A stretch of 64,000 nucleotides of DNA from Spodoptera frugiperda. Its lineage: Eukaryota; Arthropoda; Insecta; Lepidoptera; Noctuidae. Positions 1 to 9,705 of this stretch are shown piece after piece (the stretch's first letter is position 1; every line of letters begins with the position of its first letter). A model generated the notes under the pieces. It was not told the origin of the DNA. It searched no databases and saw only the letters and a program-made list of their open reading frames with translations. The stretch is from positions 10,763,895 through 10,827,894 of the forward strand of contig NC_064222.1 in assembly GCF_023101765.2 (NCBI RefSeq), written 5' to 3'. The translations under genes were made by a program, and so were the position numbers.

Positions 1-275
1 TACCTAAGTATTTAGTACTTTTAACTTAGTAGGTAATAAAATAAATCTAGTCAAAGCTCTCAATACCTTTTGTTCTTCTCAACAATAAACCGGATCAGAT
101 CAGTGAAGTATGACACATAGCCACAGGTATCGGAATACTTGCGTTATTTCCAGAAATGGCTGCCCAGTTATTATATCCGTATTATATCTATACATAGGTA
201 GTATTGCATTATGAATCATACAATCTTTTGTGACGATGATGTGTGCGAATTGGAACTTAAATTGAAACCATAATT

Positions 276-468
276 GACTGCACGGTTGGTGCGGTGGCTG
301 TGCGACCGGCTGCCGTGCAAAGTGTAGCGGGTTCGATTCCCGCACGGAGCAACTCTTTGTGTGATCCACAATTGTTTCGGGTCTGGGTGTCATGTGCATT
401 CCGTATGTTTGTAAACGCACCCACGACACGAGAGAAAATCTTAATGTGGGGAAAAGTTTTTTTTAAAA
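276..468 (+). mobile_element. tRNA-derived SINE, family 1 (near full length)
   Basis: The head resembles a tRNA, with a B-box-like GGTTCGATTCC near 332-342. A family-specific body follows (GTTTCGGGTCTGGGTGTCATG) and the copy ends in an A-rich tail near 455-468. The same body recurs at 2985-3187, 29379-29480, 45055-45148 and 46080-46206. It is a Pol III-type retroelement, not a tRNA gene. Confidence 0.8.
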
Positions 469-470
469 TA

Positions 471-769
471 GAATAAAATTATAAAATTGAAATACTTTCG
501 ACCTTCAAGGGACTCTTAAAGTATTTCGAATTACGGAATCATCAAATGGTCTGAAATTTGAATTTGCCTCAGAAGATAAAAAGCGCCTAAAGATAAAAGA
601 TAAGAAAGATCTCAATCTTTCTGTCTCTTTCTCTCTACAATTTGAATTATCGATAGCTTACGCCGATGAATTCGAATTAACGGGTCATTTGGTTACGTTG
701 CAATGTTTTTTTTTTGTTCGAATTACAGACTGCACAAAAATTTATTACAACCTAAAACTGATGTAAGTA
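471..769. other. AT-rich intergenic DNA
   Basis: I see no coding frame, RNA gene or recognised repeat here. There are short homopolymer runs only. Confidence 0.5.
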
Positions 770-1097
770 TTAAGAGTGTTTTTTTTTTCACCAGAGATAT
801 GCTATGTAGCTATGCTACGAAGATGTACCTAATATCTAAGCTGTGAAACTATGTGACCGTTTCCACTGATACTATGCTATGTAGCTGTGCGAGGTAGATG
901 CGTAACTCGAGTAAGTGATATATCGATAGTATGGAAGCCATCCACAGAATGCATTTTTCCGTCTAAATAAAATAAGTTAGCTGAGTCCGTTTCCACTAGT
1001 GCTAAGCTACGTATGCCAATGAATATCATCGGTGGAAGCTAAACGCATCCATAGCAACGTAACATAGCATATTTCTGATGGAATTAAAGCACCTTAA
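770..1097 (+). mobile_element. TTAA-bounded MITE, family A
   Basis: Both ends lie at TTAA (770-773 and 1094-1097). Inside are imperfect terminal inverted repeats: the left end reads CACCAGAGATATGCTATG and the right end is its diverged complement, followed by GCACC-TTAA. The interior is shared with 7708-7984, 24943-25115 and the split copy at 59050-60659. TTAA flanks suggest mobilisation by a TTAA-specific (piggyBac-type) transposase. The termini do not start with the usual CCC, so that class is an inference. Confidence 0.65.
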
Positions 1098-1784
1098 TAC
1101 ATAATTTAGCCCACGTGGTTATGTAAGGTGTTAACACGACAATAACACGTTGTAATACATTAGTCGGGATTATTGTAACATGAGTACAAGTTCAGTCAGG
1201 TGGAACACTGTACCTCTCCAGCTCTATACCCCTCTAGCTCGCTAGGACCGTTAGCAAATTAACGCTTGTATTTTTATTGCTTTTTCGTCTTACGTGAAAT
1301 ATTTCTTTTGATATACATATTTTTTTAGAGATAGCGTTATCGTTGCAACTTTTATCCCCGAAGGGGTAGGCAGAGGTGTACCTACATTACGGCACGTATA
1401 GTAAATGATGTCACTGCGGAATGTATGCACTGATCGCACTCTCGTTTCGGTTTCATTCAATGAAAAGCAAACTCGTATTAAGAGTTTTAAACTCCATAAT
1501 ATACAACAATTTGTTTACAATCAAGACAATTTAATTATTTTCCAATACGTGAACCCGGTTTTGTAGTCCGTACAATGCATCCCTTATTCATAACCGGGCG
1601 CGGGGCGCAGAGCCGGCGGTGACGCGCGCCGCGCGAGCAGGCACGCAGTCGCATGCGAGCCTGCGTTCACGTGGTGCTGCAGATTTTACACATAGGTAAT
1701 TCAGTACAGTATTTTTACACACTATATTGTATTAAATATTCAGTAAGGTCATGTCTGACTTTGAGTTTAATTATAAGTACCTTT
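1098..1784. other. Intergenic stretch with repeat scraps and a GC-rich patch
   Basis: It holds a scrap of SINE family 2 (about 1345-1420, minus) and half of a foldback TA MITE (about 1430-1493). A strongly GC/CpG-rich patch at about 1595-1680 ends in a CACGTG E-box. The patch could be a promoter or non-coding first exon, but no convincing coding start plus splice donor was found. Confidence 0.45.
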
Positions 1785-1909
1785 TTTGAGGGGGGAAATC
1801 ATCTAATGTCTTCTGTCGTCTTGCGCAAGGCGAGAGGGATTGTCAGACTCTTACTGACTAAATACCATCCCGTTCCTACTCTTGCTTATCGAGGAGTAGG
1901 AACGGGGTG
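1785..1909 (-). mobile_element. R1-type LINE tail fragment ending in a snap-back hairpin
   Basis: Read on the minus strand this is the 3' end of the R1-clade LINE found complete at 46844-51149. On the plus strand it starts with a T-run and GAGGGGGGAAATC. It stops at a 16-bp inverted repeat (1866-1881 versus 1894-1909, one mismatch) with a 12-nt loop. Confidence 0.75.
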
Positions 1910-1972
1910 AAGTTTAGATAAGCTGATTTGATATGGTTTTCAGTATAATATGGTAGGCAGCATAGGTGGCTC

Positions 1973-2743
1973 TGGGCTCGCTGTCATTGCAGCGGTAAGT
2001 CCCCTCTTTGAGGAGTGGCTAGAGAGGCGCCATGGCGTCCTCACCTACCGCCTGACGCAGGTGCTTACCGGACATGGGAGTTTCGGTAGGTTCCTGTTTT
2101 TGATTGGGCGGGAGGAAACGCCCGGGTGTCATCACTGCGAAGACCGCCCGGAGGACACGGTGGAACATACGGTTGCGGTCTGCCCTGCGTGGGCTGAACA
2201 CCGCCGTGCCCTCAGGGAAGTGATCGGCGACGGCGACCTCTCGCGTCCGTCTTTGGTTCAGGCCATGGTGCGGAGCGAGGGGGACTGGGATGCCGTCTCC
2301 TCCTTCTGCGAAGCAGTCATGCTAGTTAAGGAGGAGGCGGGACGCGTGAGGGAACGAACTTCCTCACGCCCCAGCCGACGCGAAAGACACTCCGGGCGTC
2401 GGGGATCGCGTGACGATCTCCGGCCACCGTAAGTGCGGGTCTGCGGACGGCGAGCAAGGGTAGCTCGCCGCCCGACCAGAACCAGACCCGTGCGTGCGGC
2501 GCGTTGCGTTCCGCGCGCGCCTCAAAGAGCCATCAGACCACCACAGATGGGGCCCAGTAGGGCTGATGCTTAATCCGGAGCTGCGGACAACCTAGCGGGT
2601 TTACCGGGGCTCCGGCTCGACAAGCAGGAGTAGGAACGGGGTGGTTTTTAGTCAGTAAGAGTCTGACACTCCCTCTCGCTTTGCCCTGGCGAGAGAAGTC
2701 ATTGGATGATTTTCCCCCTGAAAAAAAAAAAAAAAAAAAAAAA
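1973..2743 (+). mobile_element. 5'-truncated R1-clade LINE copy with target-site duplication
   Basis: The sequence is closely similar to 50365-51149 of the full-length element. It encodes the last ~150 residues of ORF2, stopping at 2432, with the C-terminal zinc-finger-like motif C-x2-C-x9-H-x4-C. The 3'UTR and a 23-bp A-tract (2721-2743) follow. The flanks carry AGCATAGGTGGCTC at 1959-1972, and its G-initial 13 bp again at 2744-2756. This is a 13-14 bp target-site duplication that fixes both ends. An apparent reading frame from 1950 begins in flanking DNA, so its start codon is spurious. Confidence 0.93.
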
Positions 2744-2984
2744 GCATAGGTGGCTCACTTTAAAATGAAAGATTTTATCTCTCTGAACAGAAGTTCTTTT
2801 ATTTGTATGAAATCGTGGTCAGTTGAGCTTGTTATAAATGGTCCTTAATCCACTACTATTATTGATCGAAGACGTTACTTAACTTAATTTTTTTATTTAC
2901 TTAATCGTTTCAACTCTACATATGTATTAGGTCATGCTTCGGTATAAATGGGCCGGCTCGACCAGAGTGAGTGAACAGAGAGTA

Positions 2985-3187
2985 TTTTTTTTTTAAACGT
3001 TGCCCCACACTAGGATTTTCTCCTGTGTCGTGGGTGCGTTTACAAACATACAATTTCACATGCACATGACACCCAGACCCGAAACAACAATTTGTGGATC
3101 ACACAAAGAGTTGCTCCGTGCGGGAATCGAACCCGCTACACGTTCCACGGCAGCCAGTTGCTCAGCCACCGCGCCAACCGTGCAGTC
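2985..3187 (-). mobile_element. tRNA-derived SINE, family 1 (near full length, minus)
   Basis: This is the reverse-orientation copy of the 276-468 family. The tRNA-like head with GGGTTCGATTCCCGC complement lies near 3120-3187, and the oligo(A) tail appears as a T-run at 2985-2994. Confidence 0.8.
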
Positions 3188-3326
3188 AATGATATCAAGG
3201 ACCTAATAATTAATTTCAAACCATGTCCATTTAACTCGTCCTTATGCTTACAGCTTTATCAATAAACGAGCTCCTCACTGCAATATCGAGAGGTCATTAC
3301 GGAACAAGAGTGTAGGTAATGGATGC

Positions 3327-3440
3327 TCCTCCGTACCTACAGCTATGGAACCAGTTTATCATGGTCTCGCTTTGTATTATCTTTCCGCACTTTCGAAGGT
3401 CAGTTTATACTGGTTATGTGTAGCTTGATGTGTAGTTGTG
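3327..3440 (-). mobile_element. Small foldback MITE, family P
   Basis: It has the imperfect palindromic termini of the ACAAAACCAGTATAA...TTAAACTGGTTTTGT type also seen at 9105-9215 and 33355-33465. It is about 110 bp with no coding capacity. Confidence 0.6.
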
Positions 3441-3621
3441 TGTCTACAGGGCAAGTCCAATTTGTAAGACATTCCTTTGTGAAGGGACTAAAGAAAATAG
3501 AAATAAACGACATTTTATTGTTCAAGGAAAAAGTTTTATTTCAATTTTTTGTCTTTGTGTTTATGATACTTTTCGAAGGTTAATTGTAAATCAAATAATA
3601 TAACCATGTCATGGAATCTGT

Positions 3622-3785
3622 ACATATATATATATATAAAGCTGAAGAGTTTTTATGTTTGTTTGTTTGAACGCGCTAATCCTCGGAACTATTGGTCTGA
3701 TTTGAATAATATTTTTTGTGTTGGATAAAGCATTTATCGAGGAAACCAAGCAATGGGTTCAAAATTATATAAATACGCAAGTAAC
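3622..3785 (-). mobile_element. RTE-like retroelement 3' fragment
   Basis: It is the complement of the fragment type at 37808-38010, sharing AAAGCTGAAGAGTTT, a (GTTT)n run, GAACGCGCTAAT and a GGTCTGATTTGAA-like core. The family name rests on resemblance only. It starts in a TA microsatellite at 3624-3640. Confidence 0.55.
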
Positions 3786-5933
3786 TATGTAAAGACATAG
3801 TTACCCTATTTAAGGTTTTAAGAAGAGTCTTAACGCCTTAAAAACTGTAGCACAAAACAAAATAAACCATTACTTAACACAACTTTATAAAATAAATACA
3901 ACTCCTTTCATTCTCACTTCTACTCTCAAATCCGTTAACAACTCTCAGAGCTATAAAAAGTATAAAAAATCGACATAAAAGTAAAGTATTCAGCCATAAC
4001 AAAAAAGTAATCTTCAAACTTAACACCTAAAGCAACCCCCTACTTTTCATTACACCCCCATTTTGAGCCCGAAAATAAGATTAGTATCGTATCCTATATA
4101 GCTATATATAATGTACTATGTAGGTATATAGTAGAAGTAATTTAGTTTGTGTAAACAAAGTAGTTACATCTATTGTAATGGGGGATTTTATGGCAGACGT
4201 GACGTGACCAATGAATCCTCAGACTGGGTCAACTTTTGTTAGGAGAAAAGATTTGGAATTGTGTATGTTTGTCGGATAGTTTGGGGTTGAATTTCAATAT
4301 TCAAGAATGGTGTAGGATATGATAGATGCCTGCTTCTCATGTATGAGGGTTCGAAAAGTTCAAACATCAAGTACAAATGTGATTTTTTTCAAGTTATATG
4401 TACTTTGTAATATTATTTAGATACCGATACGAAAAATCGTAATTAAACCCAAGCTTATACTCTTAATGTCTAATTATAAGTTTAAATCCGCCAATTTACT
4501 TTGAGCAAGTGTGGCGATTAATGCACAAGCCTTCTCCTTTTGAGACGAGGCCTTTGGTCAGCATTGTCCACTTATAGGCTGTTGATGTGATGTAATTTCT
4601 ATATGACCTCAAAAATATTGTCGAGATGATCTGTTGTAGCCTTATGAAAAAGACTGTAATTAGGTAAGTTAGGCTTTTCTTAAGTTTATAGTTACATCCG
4701 ATACGAACAAAGAGCCAAACTAAAATTAGATAATGACTTTTGAATTTCAAACAACGAATTCATAGTCACGAGCTAAGCTGAGTTTATAATTAATTTTCCT
4801 AAAACCGGACAATAAGAGCTCCGGTCTTAACTCGTAATGAGAATTCTTGTTATTCCATTCCATTTTAACAATGAAATAAAATATAAACTGGGTGTGGCAT
4901 TTACTTAAACTGAACAGAAAATGAAAGTTCCTAAATTTATATTCGAGCAATATACAGAAAACTCATAACAGCGTCTTTGCTATCATTTTTCTTGAAGGCG
5001 CTTTGAACTAAATAGCTGAGCTGTTTTTTCTTTTTACGTCAGAATTCACGAGTAGCTGAGTGAGCTGTAGTTTGTGCGATAAAGATAGAACTCTCATTTA
5101 TTTTGTTGAAATACCAATTTCTTGTGAAACTAGAACAAAATGAGAAATAAAGATAGGGACTTTTTTAAATGATTGTCTTTAGTCCTCGTTTATGGACTTT
5201 TGTTTTTTCTAATGGCTATCATTTATTTATATTAATTTGTTTCTAGAATTATATGAACAAACAAGGGTCTTATTCTTTGACTTTTCATTAAAACATTTTA
5301 ATATTTAGAACATATTAGGTACCTATGAGTTTAGTATTATTCTGACTTAGGAGAAGGTTTTAGGTATATTAGCAGACTTAAAAAAATGGAGGCGGTAAAC
5401 AAAATTAAAGGCGGCTTCCGTTTAAGAAAACAGTTATTTTATCCACTATTACTATGAGACCTAACTTCCTACCAGGCTACCACTATTTAAACCCTGTATC
5501 AACAAACCTGTAATTCCTAAAATATCAACCTGTAATAAGTACAGGTATACAATTATTGTAAAATCTAATTTCTTTACTATAACGTCAGTCACATATTATA
5601 ACCTAATTATAACTTGGTCCCCGCACATCAACCTACAAAAATCTTTCACACTGCAATACATTTTCAACTTTATCACAGGAACATAAAGATTGAAAGAACT
5701 TTAACACATAATAGGGTAGCTTGACTAACCGGCTCGAGACTGAAGTAGATTATCGACTCTATTACAAAGGTATAAAGTTGACAAAATTCATGGAAAGGGG
5801 TTTCTGAAATTTGCCGCTGTCTTTGTTAAGTTACCTGTTAACTTAGTTTTACTTGGACTTGCCCTAACTCTCCTCGTGCCACGTCAAGAGACGGTTTTAT
5901 TTTTCTACTAACTGTTGCTTATCAGTTTATTTA
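3786..5933. other. Long AT-rich non-genic stretch
   Basis: Only short open frames occur, such as 4496-4750 and 4747-4950 on the minus strand. They show no recognisable domain, unbiased codon use and no splice context. No recognised repeat was delimited. Confidence 0.5.
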
Positions 5934-6181
5934 CCGCCGTACTCAGAATCAATAGTCACTTAACCCTTTTTAGGGGGTAAATCATCCAATGACTTCTCCC
6001 GCCTTGGGCGAGGCGAGAGGGTGTGTCAGACTCTTACTGACTAAAAACCACCCCGTTCCTACTCCTGCCCTTCGAGTTGGAGCCCCGGTAAACCCGCTAG
6101 GTAGTCCGCAACTCTGTTATCCATACAAAATCTTAACTAAGGAATAGTTTAAGTAATCATTAAATGTCTCTGAGTGCAGTA
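5934..6181. mobile_element. Foldback MITE family G, split by an R1-type tail
   Basis: The left arm (about 5934-5966) and right arm (about 6117-6181) match the two arms of the uninterrupted copy at 41773-41885. The arms are the GCCGTACTCAGA... type and its complement ...TAATCATTAAATGTCTCTGA. The middle is occupied by a minus-strand LINE tail, so the MITE is the older element. Confidence 0.65.
5967..6115 (-). mobile_element. R1-type LINE 3' tail (nested)
   Basis: This 150-bp copy of the 3' terminal module begins at its tail (TTTTTAGGGGG on plus) and ends near TAGTCCGCAACTC. It is 5'-truncated and inserted in the family-G MITE. The base following the A-run in element orientation is G. Confidence 0.8.
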
Positions 6182-6427
6182 GTTAGAGTTCAAGAAGACG
6201 GTCTTGATATTTCTGATACTTGAGCGAATTGCTAAGGGTTTGTGGTTAAGTGCGAATGGGTGACTGTTTTTAATATAGTTCTGGAGATACGAGGTACGTT
6301 AGGAGACATACATATATGTCTGGTCCGTCTGGTTATATACTAAAATCTGTATACATAGATCCTTTTATATGTATGTGTTCGAAAATCATGTTGTATAACT
6401 GAATTCAGTACCTGTACCTGATCGACA

Positions 6428-6510
6428 AGCTGGAATAAACCAACCAATCAGAGCGCCGAACGCGCTCTCGTTTAGATTACTTTATACGTAAAGCAAACTC
6501 GTACTAAGGG
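6428..6510 (+). mobile_element. Half of a palindromic TA MITE
   Basis: The right arm only, ending in CTCGTACTAAGGG followed by TA at 6511-6512. It matches the right arms of the full copies at 58371-58512 and 61429-61581. Confidence 0.65.
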
Positions 6511-6512
6511 TA

Positions 6513-7067
6513 CTGATTGACCAGCATATTCGGATGAACCAACCATGTTCCAAATTCTGTTATTGAGTTAAACCTAGGTAGGCACTTGATAATCTCGAAA
6601 CTCTTCCCACAACTGAAACCTAACCCCTACCCCATCTCAAAGTCTAAACAACCTAAGTACTACATTAATTCCCTACAGTTATTAAAAAAGGTACTAATAA
6701 ACATTAAAACTAAAGCTACAAGTCACATTCATGCAACACGTCACAGCAATCGTCACGCGATCGTCGCACAATTATTGCTAACCTCAATTTTTAGGTTATT
6801 ACATATAATTAGGTATGTCGAGGGTGACCGTATAAATTATTTGACTTGGAATTAAGAATGTATATGTAATTTTGATGTTGATATTTATGTAAAACATGTT
6901 GGTACAATATTGGTTAATTGTTCTGAGCTTTTTATAATAATATGTAGATGTTTTGTGACTGATAAGTTGGTAGGTGTGACTGCCAAACACGTCGTATTAG
7001 GTGTAATTGAAAGTTCCCATAATGATCACATAATCTGTTGTTCCTGGAAGTTACAGAATTCGCGATA
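6513..7067. other. Non-genic AT-rich DNA
   Basis: Short open frames only (for example 6586-6855). No domain, repeat or RNA gene is recognised. Confidence 0.45.
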
Positions 7068-7080
7068 TTTTAACTGACTT

Positions 7081-7679
7081 TTTTTTTTTTTTTTTGGACA
7101 AGCCCGCCACAACCTCCCATACCGCTGCAACTCCTGTAAGCCAGGATCTACAGTAGATACAAACATGAAAACACCGGAACACTGAAGTCCGGCGCGTCCC
7201 AGCGGAAATGAATGACTGTCTTGGATCCCGCAACGAAACAAATCAGAAGATGTTATTAGAGGAGAAGAAAAGAAAACGATAGTTTCCACTTCCCTCGGTG
7301 AATTTAATGCAGGAGACAGGATGACTTAAGCCTTAAGGCACAAAAGAGACTGCACAACTGGGAGAAGCCCAGTCGCCAAGCACCACGGAAATTTTACTTA
7401 AAACTAAAATATTAAATGCTAATACTAAATGGGTCCTATGCGTGAGCTGTTATACTTGCTTCCAATAATAGGTATGGCAAAAACGCCTAAACGCACGGAA
7501 ATTTGCTCGAGACTCCACAAGGTCCGTGTAATAAACTACACCTGATGAAACAATTAAATTATCCAACATAGTGTCACGCTCAGATTGCCAGAGACCACAC
7601 TCCCAGAGTATGTGATGGGCGGATTGCTCATGTTGCAACTCCGCTGTCGAACATTGGCACCATGGTGATTCAACGAGAG
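7081..7679 (-). mobile_element. 5'-truncated R1/I-group LINE (family 3) with TSD
   Basis: On the minus strand the copy encodes the C-terminus of an ORF2-type polyprotein. It includes a zinc-finger-like stretch (C-x-C...HHILWEC) near 7590-7655 and stops at 7450. A 3'UTR and an A-tract (T-run 7081-7097 on plus) follow. The copy is flanked by perfect 13-bp direct repeats TTTTAACTGACTT at 7068-7080 and 7680-7692. The same 3'UTR appears alone at about 8503-8665 and 30785-30950. It is a different family from the 46.8-kb element but has the same duplication size. Confidence 0.85.
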
Positions 7680-7707
7680 TTTTAACTGACTTAGAACGGA
7701 AGATTTA

Positions 7708-7984
7708 GGGTGCTTTTCCACCAGGGATGGATGCATTCAGCTTCCACCAATCATATTCATTGGTACACACACTTAAGCTATGTTTTATACGGAAAGATGC
7801 GTGCTCTGGATTCGTGCTATGGATGGCTTCCCTACTATCGATACATCGCATACTCGAGCTGCACATCTTCCTCGCAGAGCTACATAGCTTAGTATCAGTG
7901 GAAACGGTCACATAGTTCCATACCTTAACTATCACATCTTCGTAGAGTAGCTACACAGTACATCTTTGATGGAGAAATATTTAA
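7708..7984 (+). mobile_element. TTAA-type MITE, family A
   Basis: The left end reads TTAGGGTGCTTTTCCACCAG and the right end is its diverged complement terminating at TTAA (7981-7984). The interior matches 24943-25115 and 59150-59295. Open frames on both strands here are by-products of the repeat. Confidence 0.65.
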
Positions 7985-8361
7985 GCACAGAGATACAAAC
8001 CACGGAGCTTTTAAGCCAACTATCACGGTATCCTTTCATCTACACAATGAATTAACCGCCTCTATTCCATATTCTAGAAAATACAGTCATTCAGTGAACG
8101 GCAGTACCTATTCAGGTACAAATCGAGTCGGGAGGAGCAATTAATCGGCCATTTACCAATGGCCCCGATAGATCTCCATCCGATGTCGATCATTACTCTC
8201 ATTAACCCAGATAGCTGCTTCTTGAACTTGATTCAAATACCTAGACCGTCAAATTGTTTCTGTATATTGCCTATAGGCACTTCGACTAATAGTTTAATTC
8301 GAAATTAATGGATTAATTCTTCTCTATTGAAGTGAAAACTAACGTATAATTCATACGTTAA

Positions 8362-8500
8362 CGTCACGCCTTTTATCCCTGAAGGGGCAGATGTGATTAT
8401 TACGGCACGTTATGCCACTATACAATATACTCCTACTTTTCACCATATTTTGGGTTTTAAGTCCTATGTAATAGGGGGTGAACCTATGGCCATAACGCCA
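8362..8500 (-). mobile_element. SINE family 2, 3' part
   Basis: The complement of the SINE body matches the 3' half of the full copy at 42997-43280 (CGTCACGCC...GAAGGGG...). About 80 bp of it is repeated at 8719-8797. Confidence 0.65.
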
Positions 8501-8502
8501 TA

Positions 8503-8665
8503 ACCTCACAAAACCGCTGCAACTCCTGTGCACTAATTGTCTACAATAGACGCAACTATGAAAGCACCGCAACAATGAAGTCTGGCGCGTCCCAGGGATA
8601 ATTGAATAATTGTATCGAAATCTAAATGCATCGAAATAAAACAGAAGAGAAGAAACACAACTTGT
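8503..8665 (-). mobile_element. LINE family 3, 3'UTR fragment
   Basis: It shares CCGCTGCAACTCCTGT, TGAAGTCTGGCGCGTCCCAG and the GAGAAGAAA end with 7105-7265 and 30790-30945. It lies between two halves of a SINE family 2 copy. Confidence 0.65.
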
Positions 8666-8714
8666 AACTGCAACTAGAATTGGAATAGACTTTAATATAC
8701 CTACTCAATCTCCA

Positions 8715-8905
8715 ATGTTATACAATGTACACCCACTTTTCACCATTTGTTTTAAGTCCCATGTAATAGGGGGTGAGCCTATTGCCATATTCTAGGCACA
8801 ACTCCAGACTCCATGCCAACTACTGAGAAATTTTCGAAAAACCGTAAAAAGGCCAGTTATACTTTCCCCGGAATCGAACCCTAGACCCCTTATCCGGCAG
8901 TCACT
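8715..8905 (-). mobile_element. SINE family 2, 5' part
   Basis: It contains the tRNA-like head complement (GGAATCGAACCCTAGACCCC, 8871-8890) and the first half of the SINE body. It complements the 8362-8500 half with an overlap of about 80 bp. Confidence 0.7.
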
Positions 8906-9104
8906 AAAATCTAGATATAAAAAAATCTTACGTTATTCATAATCACAGCTCATCTCTATGGAATTATTCATCACATATCAAAGAAAATCACATCAAGTCA
9001 CCATGAGCGACCATTGACAACCGGAATGTGAGTACATTTACAAAATAAGCGCACCCACCCCCCTCCGGAAACTATGAAGCGACACAGCGACATCCCACCC
9101 CCTA

Positions 9105-9215
9105 CACAACATCAAGCTATACAAAACCAGTATAACCTGACCGTCGAATGTTCGCAAAGATTATACAAAGCGAGACCATCTTAGACTGGTTGTGTATAGC
9201 TCGACATGTAACCGT
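9105..9215 (+). mobile_element. Small foldback MITE, family P
   Basis: The termini ACATCAAGCTATACAAAACC and the complement of GGTTGTGTATAGCTCGACATGT form an imperfect inverted repeat around a ~60-bp core. Homologous to 33355-33465. Confidence 0.65.
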
Positions 9216-9299
9216 GTGTACAATCAGCAAAATAAGCGCCAACACGACGCAGACACGATCCCTTCCTTTTTGCCTGACCTTACTCCTTAGTTAAGAAAG

Positions 9300-9481
9300 T
9301 AAAAATTCTTACTGTAATATTATGTAAAGGAAAAGATTTTTTTGATTGTTTGTTTGTTTGCGTTGAATGGGTTGTGAAACTACAACTATCACACTAATGT
9401 TATAATTATGTGAAAGTTTCTTTGTTTCTGACGCTGAAACCACTGAACGGATTTTTATGAAAGATACTACTTAAAGGTACT
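9300..9481 (-). mobile_element. RTE-like retroelement fragment
   Basis: It contains the (GTTT)n run and the CTGAAACCACTGAACGGATT motif typical of the RTE-like fragments elsewhere in this window. It was the target of the LINE-tail insertion at 9495. Confidence 0.45.
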
Positions 9482-9494
9482 AGGTAATAGGATA

Positions 9495-9692
9495 TCAGAC
9501 CACCACAGATGGGGCCCAGTAGGGCTGATGCCTGATCCGGAGCTGCGGACTACCTAGCGGGCTTACCGGGGTTCCGGCTCAAAAAGCAGGAGAAGGAACG
9601 GGGTGGTTTTTAGTCAGTAAGAGTCTGACACTCCCTCTCGCCTCGCCCAAGGCGGGAGAAGTCATTGGATGATTTTCCCCCCTCAAAAAAAA
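9495..9692 (+). mobile_element. R1-type LINE tail module with its own TSD
   Basis: This 198-bp unit begins TCAGACCACCACAGATGGG and ends in CCCCCCTC plus A9. Direct repeats AGGTAATAGGATA at 9482-9494 and 9693-9705 flank it exactly, so it is an independent retrotransposition event. It corresponds to the last ~200 bp of the 46.8-kb LINE. It may be a 5'-truncated LINE or a LINE-tail SINE. Confidence 0.9.
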
Positions 9693-9705
9693 AGGTAATA
9701 GGATA

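Noticed and set aside
332..342. tRNA-like B boxes here and at 42520, 43220 and 8875
   Set aside because: They are in SINE heads with family-specific bodies and A-rich tails. No complete cloverleaf with a proper acceptor stem was found, so no tRNA genes are called.
1595..1680. GC-rich patch as a gene promoter
   Set aside because: There is no clear start codon with splice donor. It is kept only as a note in the regional description.
1950..1972. Apparent start codon of the 160-codon frame ending at 2432
   Set aside because: It lies in the flank and target duplication. The frame is a C-terminal ORF2 remnant.
4496..4950. Two abutting minus-strand frames as a gene
   Set aside because: Composition is AT-driven with no domain or promoter context.
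7705..7935. Open frames on both strands at 7705-7935
   Set aside because: They are read through a MITE repeated elsewhere in the window.
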